Positions 14,963 through 22,974 of a stretch of DNA of 49,499 nt are shown here, one piece after another (position 1 is the first letter of the stretch; every line of letters begins with the position of its first letter). A model generated the notes under the pieces. The model had not been told where the DNA came from. It ran no database searches and worked only from the letters and a program-made list of their open reading frames with translations. The stretch comes from Oscillospiraceae bacterium (GTDB taxonomy: Bacteria > Bacillota > Clostridia > Oscillospirales > JAAYXM01), in the NCBI GenBank assembly GCA_017435965.1, contig JAFSEA010000054.1:1-49499 (forward strand), in the 5' to 3' direction. The position numbers and the translations under genes were made by a program.

Positions 14963-15793
14963 ATGAGTATTGCTGACAATTTATTTATTCAGAACTGTAA
15001 GGATATTCTTGAAAACGGAGTGTGGGATACCGATTTCGATGTAAGAACACGCTGGGAGGACGGAACTCCTGCCCACACAGTCAAAAAATTCGGTCTTGTA
15101 AACCGCTATGACTTATCCGTTGAGTTTCCTGCACTTACCATCCGCCGCACGGCACTTAAGTCTGCAGTTGATGAGCTTTTATGGATATGGCAGAAAAAAT
15201 CCAACCGTGTTTCGGAGCTTAAGAGCCATATCTGGGATGCCTGGGCAGGGGAAGACGGCACAATCGGCAAGGCATACGGCTATCAGCTCGGCAAGAAGCA
15301 CAAGTATAAGGAAGGAATGTTCGATCAGGTTGACAGAGTTATTTTTGACCTTAAAAACAATCCCACAAGCCGAAGAATAATGACCAATATCTATAACCAC
15401 GAAGAGCTTTCGGAGATGGGACTTTACCCTTGCGCCTACAGCGTCACCTTCAATGTAAGCGGAAACAAGCTCAATGCAATACTCAACCAGCGTTCTCAGG
15501 ATATGCTCACCGCAAACGGCTGGAACACCTGTCAGTATGCAGTTCTTGTGCATATGATGGCGCAGGTCACGGGCTTTGAAGTGGGAGAGCTTGTTCATGT
15601 TATTGCAGATGCCCATATCTATGACAGACATATCCCTCTTGTCGAGGAGCTTCTCACAAAAGAAACCTATGATGCACCGAAGTTTGTGATGAATAAAGAA
15701 AAGAAGGATTTCTACGACTTCACACTTGATGATTTCAAACTTGAAAATTACAAATACAGCGACTTTGATAAAAAAATCCCCGTTGCAATATAA
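14963..15793 (+). CDS. thyA: Thymidylate synthase
   Basis: The 276-residue product methylates dUMP to dTMP using methylene-tetrahydrofolate. The nucleophile is Cys157 in GLYPCAYS. NQRSQDMLTANGWNTCQYA is the phosphate/dUMP block and HIYDRHI the C-terminal motif. The residue after the catalytic Cys is Ala rather than His, and NxHI is RHI. Both are features of the Bacillus subtilis ThyA (phage phi3T-like) subgroup. The ATG at 14,963 follows GAGGTG; the upstream GTG belongs to the ribosome binding site. folA follows 61 bases downstream and recycles the dihydrofolate produced. Confidence 0.94.
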   Translation: MSIADNLFIQNCKDILENGVWDTDFDVRTRWEDGTPAHTVKKFGLVNRYDLSVEFPALTIRRTALKSAVDELLWIWQKKSNRVSELKSHIWDAWAGEDGTIGKAYGYQLGKKHKYKEGMFDQVDRVIFDLKNNPTSRRIMTNIYNHEELSEMGLYPCAYSVTFNVSGNKLNAILNQRSQDMLTANGWNTCQYAVLVHMMAQVTGFEVGELVHVIADAHIYDRHIPLVEELLTKETYDAPKFVMNKEKKDFYDFTLDDFKLENYKYSDFDKKIPVAI

Positions 15794-15854
15794 TAAAACG
15801 GAAGTTTTTTGAATATTGTATTGTAAGGATATAAAAACAGGGAGGAATTTTATT

Positions 15855-16343
15855 ATGAATATGATTGCGGCGGCAGACCTTGAGTGGGGAATAGGAAAGG
15901 GTGGAGACCTTCTTTACAGTATCCCGGAGGATATGCGCTTTTTCAGAGAGACAACAAAGGAAAAGACCGTTATTATGGGGCGTGCAACCCTTGAATCTCT
16001 TCCGGGAGGAAAGCCTCTTCCCAAAAGAAGAAATATTATAATCTCGAGAACCCTTGAAAGCGTTGAGGGTGCGGAGGTGTGCAAAAGTCCCGAAGAGGTT
16101 ATAGACCTTCTTTCCGATGTGCCGAGCGAGGATATATTCGTAATCGGCGGCGAGAGCATATACCGTGATATGCTTCCCTATTGCGATACTGCATACATAA
16201 CAAAAATTGAGGCAAAAAGCAGTGCAGACCGCTATCTTGTGAATTTAGATAAAAAACCCGAGTGGGAAATTGTAAAATCCTCACCCGTGTATGCACACAA
16301 CGACATTTGCTTTAAATTTCTCACATATAAGAGAGTGAAGTAA
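15855..16343 (+). CDS. folA: Dihydrofolate reductase
   Basis: The 162-residue product reduces dihydrofolate to tetrahydrofolate with NADPH. Visible features are WGIGKGGDLL (Met20-loop equivalent), IPEDMRFFRETT with the acidic catalytic residue (Asp26 or the preceding Glu), MGRATLESLPGG, and IFVIGGESIY for NADPH binding. The ATG at 15,855 has GGGAGG upstream. It is paired with thyA, a frequent arrangement. Confidence 0.94.
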   Translation: MNMIAAADLEWGIGKGGDLLYSIPEDMRFFRETTKEKTVIMGRATLESLPGGKPLPKRRNIIISRTLESVEGAEVCKSPEEVIDLLSDVPSEDIFVIGGESIYRDMLPYCDTAYITKIEAKSSADRYLVNLDKKPEWEIVKSSPVYAHNDICFKFLTYKRVK

Positions 16344-16439
16344 AAATCGCTGTTTTGTCCATAAGAAACAGTATTGACGATTGAAGATAAGGAGCAATAT
16401 GTGATAACATATGATAAAACACAAACGGAGGTAAATAAA

Positions 16440-17369
16440 ATGGCTAAAAAAGCATACTTTTTCATTGATGACGTTATCTGGGTTTTTCGTGATATCACAA
16501 GACAGAGACCGAAGTCACTTTTTGACAACCCCTTTCTCAAGGTCTTAAAGACTGCTCACGAAAAATACGGAACAAAAGTTCAGCTCAATCTTTTCTGGAG
16601 AACAGACTATTACTACGGTGATGATGAATTCACTCTCGCTGAGACCACCGATGCATATAAGGCGGAGTGGGAAGCTGCTTCCGACTGGCTCAAGCTTTCA
16701 TTCCACGCAAAGCAGGAGTTCCCCGATTACCCCCATATCAATGCTACATATGAGGATGTTAAAAACATCTTTGAGAGAATCCGCCGTGAAGTTATCCGTT
16801 TTGCAGGCGAGAAGAGCTTCACTTATGGCGTAACTCCCCATTGGGGTCCCATGAGTCTCGGCGGTGTTAAGGCACTTTATGACTGCGGCGTAAGAATTAT
16901 ATGGTGCTCCGACGGCGAAAAGGGCGAATACAACGGCGACTGGACTTCACTTCCCTATGGTCACGCAATGAGACTCCTTCAGAACCGTCAGCCCGAAACA
17001 GGAGTATATACAAGAGGAAGCCGCAATGTTGCAATAGACAATTCTCTTGCAGGCTATAACCACGTCACAACAGAGCAGACAGAGTGGATGGAAGGCACAT
17101 TCAGGTATGTAGTTGACGAAAAAACAGGAATGGGCTTTAAGAAGGTCTGCAGCATCAGTCCTCTTGACTGCATCCCTTATGAAGAAATTGAAAATGATAT
17201 GAAGCCGCATCTTGATGACGAGTATCTGTGCATGGCAACTCACGAGCAGTATTTCTATTCCGATTATCTTGCATATCAGCCGGATTATCCTGATAAGATT
17301 TACAAGATGAGCGAAATTTTAAAGAACAACGGCTATGAATTCTTCTATCTTGATGAAATAGTAAAATAA
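16440..17369 (+). CDS. NodB-like polysaccharide-deacetylase-fold protein, divergent
   Basis: The 309-residue cytoplasmic protein (no signal peptide) is not confidently assigned. It has FFIDDVIW near residue 7, a position and form like the catalytic FDD of NodB deacetylases. LSFHAKQEFPDYPH near residue 82 is reminiscent of the HSxxHP metal motif, followed by TPHWG near residue 137 and a DEYLCMATHEQYF block near residue 260. Together these suggest a metal-dependent barrel of the glycoside hydrolase/deacetylase superfamily. AACGGAGG precedes the ATG. A terminator hairpin lies three bases past the stop. The substrate is unknown. Confidence 0.5.
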   Translation: MAKKAYFFIDDVIWVFRDITRQRPKSLFDNPFLKVLKTAHEKYGTKVQLNLFWRTDYYYGDDEFTLAETTDAYKAEWEAASDWLKLSFHAKQEFPDYPHINATYEDVKNIFERIRREVIRFAGEKSFTYGVTPHWGPMSLGGVKALYDCGVRIIWCSDGEKGEYNGDWTSLPYGHAMRLLQNRQPETGVYTRGSRNVAIDNSLAGYNHVTTEQTEWMEGTFRYVVDEKTGMGFKKVCSISPLDCIPYEEIENDMKPHLDDEYLCMATHEQYFYSDYLAYQPDYPDKIYKMSEILKNNGYEFFYLDEIVK

Positions 17370-17372
17370 ATC

Positions 17373-17407
17373 AAAAAGGAATGTGTGAGACCCACACATT
17401 CCTTTTT
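17373..17407 (+). terminator. Terminator between the NodB-like and methyltransferase genes
   Basis: A 15-bp perfect stem (17373-17387 with 17393-17407) has the T run contained in its 3' arm. The next gene starts 14 bases later, so partial read-through is likely to be used. Confidence 0.82.
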
Positions 17408-17420
17408 CGGAGGATGCTTT

Positions 17421-18173
17421 ATGGAAAGCTACAATACACTTGCAGAATGCTATGATGATTTTACCGAGGATGTAAAGTATATAAAATGGGCAGATTACCT
17501 CACGTCCCTTTTTGAAAAATACGGAGATGGGGGAGAAATGAGAGAGATTCTCGACCTTGCCTGCGGAACAGGTTCGCTTTCTTTAATTCTCGCAGAGCGA
17601 GGCTATGAAGTGATCGGCACGGATGCATCGGAAGAAATGCTTGCCGTTGCACAGGAAAAGGCCTTTGAGCTTCCCGAAAACAGACCGATGTTTCTCTGCC
17701 AGAGAATGGAGGAGCTTGATCTTTACGGTACTGTGGATGCCGCAGTATCCTGCCTTGACAGCCTCAATTATCTCACGGACAAGGAAAGTCTTGAAACTGC
17801 ATTTTCAAGGCTTAAGTTCTTCATACGCCCCGGCGGAATATTTATATTTGATGTAAATACCCACGAGAAGTTTTCCTTCCTTGACGGACAGAGCTTTATT
17901 AGGGAAAATGACGACTTCTTCTGCGCGTGGACTGCGGAATATGATGAAGAAGAAAAGCTTTGCTCATTCTATTATGATATATTCAGGGAAACGGAAGACG
18001 GTCTCTGGGAGAGAAGCTTTGAAGAGCATATCGAGCGCGCTCATTCAAGGGATGAAATCAAAAATGCTCTTGAAAAGGCAGAGTTTGAGCTTGTAGCGGA
18101 ATTCGGCGAGCTTTCCGACAAAGCACCGGAAGAAAACGAACAGAGAATTTTTTATGTAGCAAGAAGAAAATAA
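17421..18173 (+). CDS. Class I SAM-dependent methyltransferase
   Basis: The 250-residue product has motif I LDLACGTGSLS near residue 40, GTDASEEML as the post-I acidic site, a DAAVSCLDSLNYL region, and the RPGGIFIFDVNT motif near residue 140. An N-terminal YDDFTEDVKY cap is typical of the small-molecule methyltransferase family. The substrate is unknown. The ATG at 17,421 follows CGGAGGATGC; the longer reading from 17,385 would pass through the terminator. Confidence 0.87.
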   Translation: MESYNTLAECYDDFTEDVKYIKWADYLTSLFEKYGDGGEMREILDLACGTGSLSLILAERGYEVIGTDASEEMLAVAQEKAFELPENRPMFLCQRMEELDLYGTVDAAVSCLDSLNYLTDKESLETAFSRLKFFIRPGGIFIFDVNTHEKFSFLDGQSFIRENDDFFCAWTAEYDEEEKLCSFYYDIFRETEDGLWERSFEEHIERAHSRDEIKNALEKAEFELVAEFGELSDKAPEENEQRIFYVARRK

Positions 18174-18178
18174 AAAAT

Positions 18179-18219
18179 CCCTCACAGCACATTGTTGATG
18201 CTGTGAGGGTTGTTCTTTT
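18179..18219. terminator. Bidirectional terminator
   Basis: Stem CCCTCACAGCA/TGCTGTGAGGG (18179-18189 with 18199-18209) has AAAAAA on one side and TTGTTCTTTTT on the other. It lies between convergent genes. Confidence 0.9.
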
Positions 18220-19100
18220 TAAAGACCCAAAAGACACATTGCGGCGATTATTGTCCCGATACATATGTAACCTGCTTTTCCTATCTTTTCCTTAAAGAAA
18301 GAAATGCCGACAACTACGCCGAGGATTATTGAAAGTCCTTTTTCGAGGGGATACTGAAGTGCCGAGGTGAGATATTTGGGAAGCTCTGCCGAGGGAAAGA
18401 ATTGTATTGCGATGGAAATGCCGACACACAGAGCAGGGAGAATAAGCGGCTTTGGACCTATCTTCTTTTTCACACCGCCGGAGATGAGATAGAATATAAA
18501 GCAGAGGGCGGCGGAGATAAGATATGCAAGGAAGAAGAATGAGCTTTTGGGGGTGGTTGTAAGCACCGTGTTTACCCTGATGGAAAAGCTTATAAGGCTG
18601 TTTGAAATAAACATAAAAAGTGCAAAGAGTCCCCAACGAATATTTGCCTTTGAGTTCTGTGTGCCGTGGCTGCGACTGATAGTGAGAACAACGCAGGATG
18701 CAATTATTATCGCAAGACCGATAAGCTGGAAGACAGAGGCATCTTCGCCGAGAAAAAGACTGCTGTAGAGAATGGGAAGAAAAGAACTTAAATTCAAAAG
18801 AATTGCCGTGATGGTATAAGGTCCGCAGGCAAGTGCGAGAAGATAGAAGTATGCGGCTATGGCATAGCAGATACCAAGCATGAGGGAAAGGACAATGCTG
18901 AGTTTATCGGGAAAGAAGATTCCACCATCGGAAACGAGTGCCATAGCACCGTAAACCAGCGATATAAAAAGCGAGGTGAAGGTGCACATAAGCGGCGGTG
19001 ATGAAAGAGAATCCTTCATCCGCATTGACCCGAATTTGTATGAAAGATTTACACCCTGTGAAGCGATTATGGAAACGGCGATAAGAATAATTACAAGCAT
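18219..19100 (-). CDS. EamA/DMT-superfamily transporter
   Basis: The 293-residue membrane protein has about ten hydrophobic helices and a two-fold internal repeat, each half about 140 residues. The first half ends at LGEDASVFQLIGLAIIIAS and the second at FFKEKIGKAGYICIGTIIAA, the EamA signature of a charged residue before the last helix of each repeat. Members export or import small metabolites such as amino acids or nucleotide sugars. It is a single-gene unit divergent from thiI. Confidence 0.85.
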   Translation of the reverse strand: MLVIILIAVSIIASQGVNLSYKFGSMRMKDSLSSPPLMCTFTSLFISLVYGAMALVSDGGIFFPDKLSIVLSLMLGICYAIAAYFYLLALACGPYTITAILLNLSSFLPILYSSLFLGEDASVFQLIGLAIIIASCVVLTISRSHGTQNSKANIRWGLFALFMFISNSLISFSIRVNTVLTTTPKSSFFFLAYLISAALCFIFYLISGGVKKKIGPKPLILPALCVGISIAIQFFPSAELPKYLTSALQYPLEKGLSIILGVVVGISFFKEKIGKAGYICIGTIIAAMCLLGL

Positions 19101-19210
19101 ATGAAAAACCTCGTATGAATAAAATCAGAGAATGTGTTTAAAGCATTTTAATTATATATCAATAAAATCCATACTGCAATATTTTTTTGCAATTACATCT
19201 GCCTTTGCTA

Positions 19211-19239
19211 TTGTTTATTTTCTTTGTTTGTTGTATAAT
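19211..19239 (+). promoter_or_regulatory. Promoter for the thiI-cinA-nudix-wal operon
   Basis: TTGTTT (19211-19216) and TATAAT (19234-19239) have a 17-base spacer and lie 43 bases upstream of the thiI TTG start. Confidence 0.72.
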
Positions 19240-19281
19240 TATTATGTGTTATTATAATGTATTGTCGGAAGGTGCGATATT

Positions 19282-20442
19282 TTGAAAGAGATATTACTTT
19301 TAAAACTCGGCGAGCTTGTTCTCAAGGGGCTTAACCGTGGAAATTTTGAGAAGAGACTTATGAAAAACATAAACTGGAGACTCCGCAAATTCGGAGATTT
19401 TAAAATCTATTGTCTCCAGTCAACTATATATGTAGATCCGCAGAGTGACGATTGCGATATGGATTCTGCGGTGGAAGCAATAAAGAAGATTTTCGGAATA
19501 GTAAACATCTGCCGTGCGGCGGAATGTGAAAAGGATATGGAAAAAATCGTTGAGGTTGCAAAGGAATACCTTTGTGATGAGCTTTCCTCTGCAAGAACCT
19601 TCAAGGTTGAGGCAAAGAGAAGCGATAAATCCTTCCCGATGAAATCTCCCGAGATTGCCTTTGAGGTGGGAGGCGCACTTCACGATGCCTTTGAAAATCT
19701 TGAGGTAGATGTTAAAAATCCGGAAGTCTTGGTTAAGGTGGAGGTTCGTGACCGTGCGGCATATATCCACGCAAATCCGATTCCCGGTGCAGGCGGTCTT
19801 CCTATCGGAATAAACGGACGTGCCGCAATTCTTCTCTCCGGCGGAATTGACAGCCCCGTTGCCGCATATATGATGGCAAAGCGCGGTGTTGAGCTTTTCG
19901 GAGTTCACTTCTTCTCCTATCCTTATACCTCGGAGCGTGCGAAGGAAAAAGTAATCGAGCTTGCACGTCTTGTTGGCGAATATGCAGGAAACATAAAGAT
20001 TGCAATGGTGCCCTTCACCAAAATTCAGGAAGAAATCCGCGCCCATTGCAAGGAAGAATATTTCACAATCATAATGCGCCGTTTTATGATGTACATTGCA
20101 GAAAAAGTTGCAGAGGCAAATGACTGCGGCGCACTTATCACGGGAGAAAGTCTCGGTCAGGTTGCAAGCCAGACTATGGAAGCTCTCTGCGTTACCGAAA
20201 ACGGAATCAATCTCCCCGTGCTTCGTCCGGTAATCGGAATGGACAAAGAGGAAATCGTTACAATAGCAAGGCGAATAAACACCTTTGAAACGTCAATACT
20301 TCCTTATGAGGACTGCTGCACGGTATTTACTCCGAAGCACCCGAGAACAAAGCCGAAGCTTGAATATATCATCGAGGAAGAAAAGAAGCTTCCCTTTGCT
20401 TCCCTTGCGGCAGAAGCTATTGCAAATATTGAAATTATATAG
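19282..20442 (+). CDS. thiI: tRNA 4-thiouridine synthase
   Basis: The 386-residue product has an N-terminal ferredoxin-like region, a THUMP domain (about 60-165) and a PP-loop ATPase domain with LSGGIDSPVA near residue 184. A CCTVFTPKHP block follows near residue 350. The rhodanese domain of the enterobacterial enzyme is absent, as in most Gram-positives, so sulphur must come directly from a cysteine desulfurase, which is not encoded adjacent to it here. The start is TTG at 19,282 with GGAAGGTG upstream. It is first in a seven-gene co-directional run ending with yycI. Confidence 0.93.
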   Translation: MKEILLLKLGELVLKGLNRGNFEKRLMKNINWRLRKFGDFKIYCLQSTIYVDPQSDDCDMDSAVEAIKKIFGIVNICRAAECEKDMEKIVEVAKEYLCDELSSARTFKVEAKRSDKSFPMKSPEIAFEVGGALHDAFENLEVDVKNPEVLVKVEVRDRAAYIHANPIPGAGGLPIGINGRAAILLSGGIDSPVAAYMMAKRGVELFGVHFFSYPYTSERAKEKVIELARLVGEYAGNIKIAMVPFTKIQEEIRAHCKEEYFTIIMRRFMMYIAEKVAEANDCGALITGESLGQVASQTMEALCVTENGINLPVLRPVIGMDKEEIVTIARRINTFETSILPYEDCCTVFTPKHPRTKPKLEYIIEEEKKLPFASLAAEAIANIEII

Positions 20443-20460
20443 AAAGAAGGCAATCTCACT

Positions 20461-21699
20461 TTGAGTCTTTCAGCTGAAATCATCGCCGTGGGAACAGAAA
20501 TTCTTCTCGGCGAGATAACAAATACAGATGCAGTTGACGTGGCACAGGCACTTTCCGAGCTTGGAATCAATGCTTACTATCAGACTGTTGTTGGAGATAA
20601 CCCCGACCGTCTCCGCAAGGTGCTTGAAATCGCAAAGAACCGTGCCGATATCATAATAACAACGGGAGGTCTCGGCCCTACCTTTGACGACCTCACAAAA
20701 AACGTGGCGGCAGAGGTTTTCGGTCGTGAGCTTCAGCTTCATAAGCCGTCTCTTGAGCGTATTGAGGAATATTTCAAACGTCTCGGACGGAAGATGACGG
20801 ACAACAACCGCCGTCAGGCATATCTTCCCGAGGGTTGCACCGTGCTTCCGAATGATTGGGGGACAGCTCCGGGATGTGCAATTGAGGGTGACGGGAAAAT
20901 TCTCATAATGCTTCCCGGTCCACCGAGAGAATGTAAGCCTATGGTAAAGTATCGTATGGTGCCATATCTCGAGAAGCTTTCCGATTCGCATCTTGTTTCC
21001 CACGGCATCCATATTTATGGTATGGGAGAAAGTGAAGTGGAGAGCAGAATAAGCTCTTTTGCCGAGAAAATGGAAAACCCCACCCTTGCACCATATGCAA
21101 AAGATGGAGAGGTGCTTTTGCGTGTGACGGGAAAAGCGACGACGGAAGAGGAGGCAGATGCCATAACTCATCCCGTTATCGAAAAGGTCTGTGAGATTTT
21201 GGGCGATGTGGTTTATGGGGTTGACGTGCCATCACTTCACTCGGCAGCATTTGAAATATTAAAAGAAAAAAAGCTCACTCTTTCAACTGCGGAGTCTTGC
21301 ACGGGAGGACTTTGTGCAAAGCTCATAACCGATATACCCGGCTCGTCCGAAGTGTTCCGTGGCGGAGTGTGTGCCTATACAAATGAAATTAAGGAAAAGC
21401 TTCTGGGAATTCCCGGAGAGCTTATTGAAAAATACGGCGTTGTAAGCGATGAAGTTGCTCGTGCGCTTTCGGCTTCCGCCTGCGAAAAGTTCGGCACGGA
21501 TGCCGGAATCGGTGTAACAGGTTATGCCGACGGCCGGGGGGACGAAAGAAACCCCGGCGGCACAATATATGTTGCGGTAACCCTTAATGGAAAGACCGTA
21601 AGCCATAAGGTTTATCAGCCGAGAGGCAGAAAAGTGGCGAGAGAAAGAGCCGCGCAGGAGGCGTTTAACCTTTTGCGAAGAGAGGCTGAGAAGATATGA
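20461..21699 (+). CDS. cinA: CinA family protein / NMN deamidase
   Basis: The 412-residue product has an N-terminal molybdopterin-binding-like (COG1058) domain with GTEILLGEITNTDA and TTGGLGPTFDD. A C-terminal PncC domain contains STAESCTGG (about residues 275-283) and GVTGYADG. It is linked to pyridine nucleotide salvage (ADP-ribose pyrophosphatase and nicotinamide mononucleotide deamidase activities). It starts with TTG 18 bases after thiI and overlaps the Nudix gene by four bases (ATGA), indicating translational coupling with a second ADP-ribose-related enzyme. Confidence 0.93.
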   Translation: MSLSAEIIAVGTEILLGEITNTDAVDVAQALSELGINAYYQTVVGDNPDRLRKVLEIAKNRADIIITTGGLGPTFDDLTKNVAAEVFGRELQLHKPSLERIEEYFKRLGRKMTDNNRRQAYLPEGCTVLPNDWGTAPGCAIEGDGKILIMLPGPPRECKPMVKYRMVPYLEKLSDSHLVSHGIHIYGMGESEVESRISSFAEKMENPTLAPYAKDGEVLLRVTGKATTEEEADAITHPVIEKVCEILGDVVYGVDVPSLHSAAFEILKEKKLTLSTAESCTGGLCAKLITDIPGSSEVFRGGVCAYTNEIKEKLLGIPGELIEKYGVVSDEVARALSASACEKFGTDAGIGVTGYADGRGDERNPGGTIYVAVTLNGKTVSHKVYQPRGRKVARERAAQEAFNLLRREAEKI

Positions 21700-22229
21700 A
21701 TAAAGAAAAAACTTTAAGCTCGGAGTATTTTTTTAAAGGCGAGATAATGAATCTCCGTGTGGACAAGGTAGAATGTCCGGGAGGAAGGCTCAGCACCCGT
21801 GAGGTTTGTGAGCATTGTGACGGAGTGGCAATTCTTCCGATAGATTCCGACGGTACGATAACTCTTGTAAGGCAGTTTCGTTATCCCTTCGGAAAGGAGC
21901 TTCTTGAAGTACCTGCAGGGAAGATGGACGAAGGCGAGGATCATCTCACCTGCGGTCTCCGTGAGCTTTCCGAAGAAACGGGTTATTCTGCCGATGAGAT
22001 GACTTATCTCGGCGCATACTATTTATCCCCCGGTTGCTATACGGAGAGAATTCATCTGTATATTGCAAAAGGGCTTCACAAAGGCATGGCTCATCCGGAT
22101 GAGGGAGAGATTCTCAATGTGGAAAAATATAGTTTCAGGGAAGCTGTCAGGATGTGTGATGACGGCGAAATAAAGGATGCAAAAACCGTGATGCTCATTC
22201 TTCGTGCCGCAAGGCAGGGTGAGTGTTAA
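21696..22229 (+). CDS. Nudix hydrolase, ADP-ribose pyrophosphatase type
   Basis: The 177-residue product has the full Nudix box beginning GKMDEGED and ending RELSEETGY (spacing G-x5-E-x7-REUXEExGU). A QFRYPFGKELLEVPAGK segment upstream and a downstream SPGCYTERIHLY loop are typical of the ADP-ribose pyrophosphatase group (NudF/YqkG). It hydrolyses ADP-ribose to AMP and ribose 5-phosphate. Coupling to cinA fits a joint role in clearing NAD breakdown products. Confidence 0.9.
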   Translation: MNKEKTLSSEYFFKGEIMNLRVDKVECPGGRLSTREVCEHCDGVAILPIDSDGTITLVRQFRYPFGKELLEVPAGKMDEGEDHLTCGLRELSEETGYSADEMTYLGAYYLSPGCYTERIHLYIAKGLHKGMAHPDEGEILNVEKYSFREAVRMCDDGEIKDAKTVMLILRAARQGEC

Positions 22230-22254
22230 TCACGGATTTCGGGAGGAAAATAAG

Positions 22255-22959
22255 ATGGACAAGAAAATTCTTGTTGTTGAGGACGAAAAGGCGATTGCCG
22301 ACATCCTCGAATTCAATTTAAAAAAAGAAGGCTACACGGTTGTGTGTGCCTATGACGGAGAAGCGGGACTTTCTTCTGCTCAAAGTGAAAAGCCGGATCT
22401 CATTCTTCTTGACGTTATGCTTCCGAAGCTTGATGGTTTTGAGGTGTGCAAAGAGGTGAGAAAAAGCTCAAATGTTCCGATAATTATGCTCACGGCAAGG
22501 GAAGAAGAGGTTGATAAAGTCCTGGGTCTTGAGCTCGGTGCAGATGACTATATAACAAAACCATTTTCAATGCGTGAGCTTATGGCGCGAATCAAGGCAA
22601 ACGTCAGAAGAGTGTCTGCTTCCCCTGTTGTGGAAGCTGCTTCTGAAGTTGAGGATGAAAACAAGCTTCGTTTTGGAAACATTGTTATAAACTTAAAGAG
22701 TCTCGATGTTAAGAAAAACGGAGAACACGTTGAGCTTACTCCCCGTGAGTTTGACCTTATAAAGTTTCTTGCCACACAGCCAAATCAGGTTTTTTCCAGA
22801 GAAGCGCTTATGGAAAATGTATGGCAGTATGACTATTATGGTGACCTTCGCACGGTAGATGTAACCGTGCGCCGTCTTCGTGAGAAAATTGAGGATGACC
22901 CGGCAAACCCGGCAAGAATAGTAACTCGCCGCGGTGCAGGATATATGTTTGTTGACTAA
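22255..22959 (+). CDS. walR: Response regulator WalR (OmpR family)
   Basis: The 234-residue product has a receiver domain with phospho-acceptor Asp53 in LLDVMLPK, Thr80 and Lys102, and a C-terminal winged-helix DNA-binding domain (about 134-234) with ELTPREFDLIKFL and RTVDVTVRRLREKIE. Downstream walK, yycH, yycI and, further on, yycJ and rlmH identify it as the essential cell-wall homeostasis regulator WalR. GGGAGG precedes the ATG at 22,255. The longer reading from 22,204 overlaps the Nudix gene. Confidence 0.93.
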   Translation: MDKKILVVEDEKAIADILEFNLKKEGYTVVCAYDGEAGLSSAQSEKPDLILLDVMLPKLDGFEVCKEVRKSSNVPIIMLTAREEEVDKVLGLELGADDYITKPFSMRELMARIKANVRRVSASPVVEAASEVEDENKLRFGNIVINLKSLDVKKNGEHVELTPREFDLIKFLATQPNQVFSREALMENVWQYDYYGDLRTVDVTVRRLREKIEDDPANPARIVTRRGAGYMFVD

Positions 22960-22974
22960 AAGGGGGAGTTTTCC

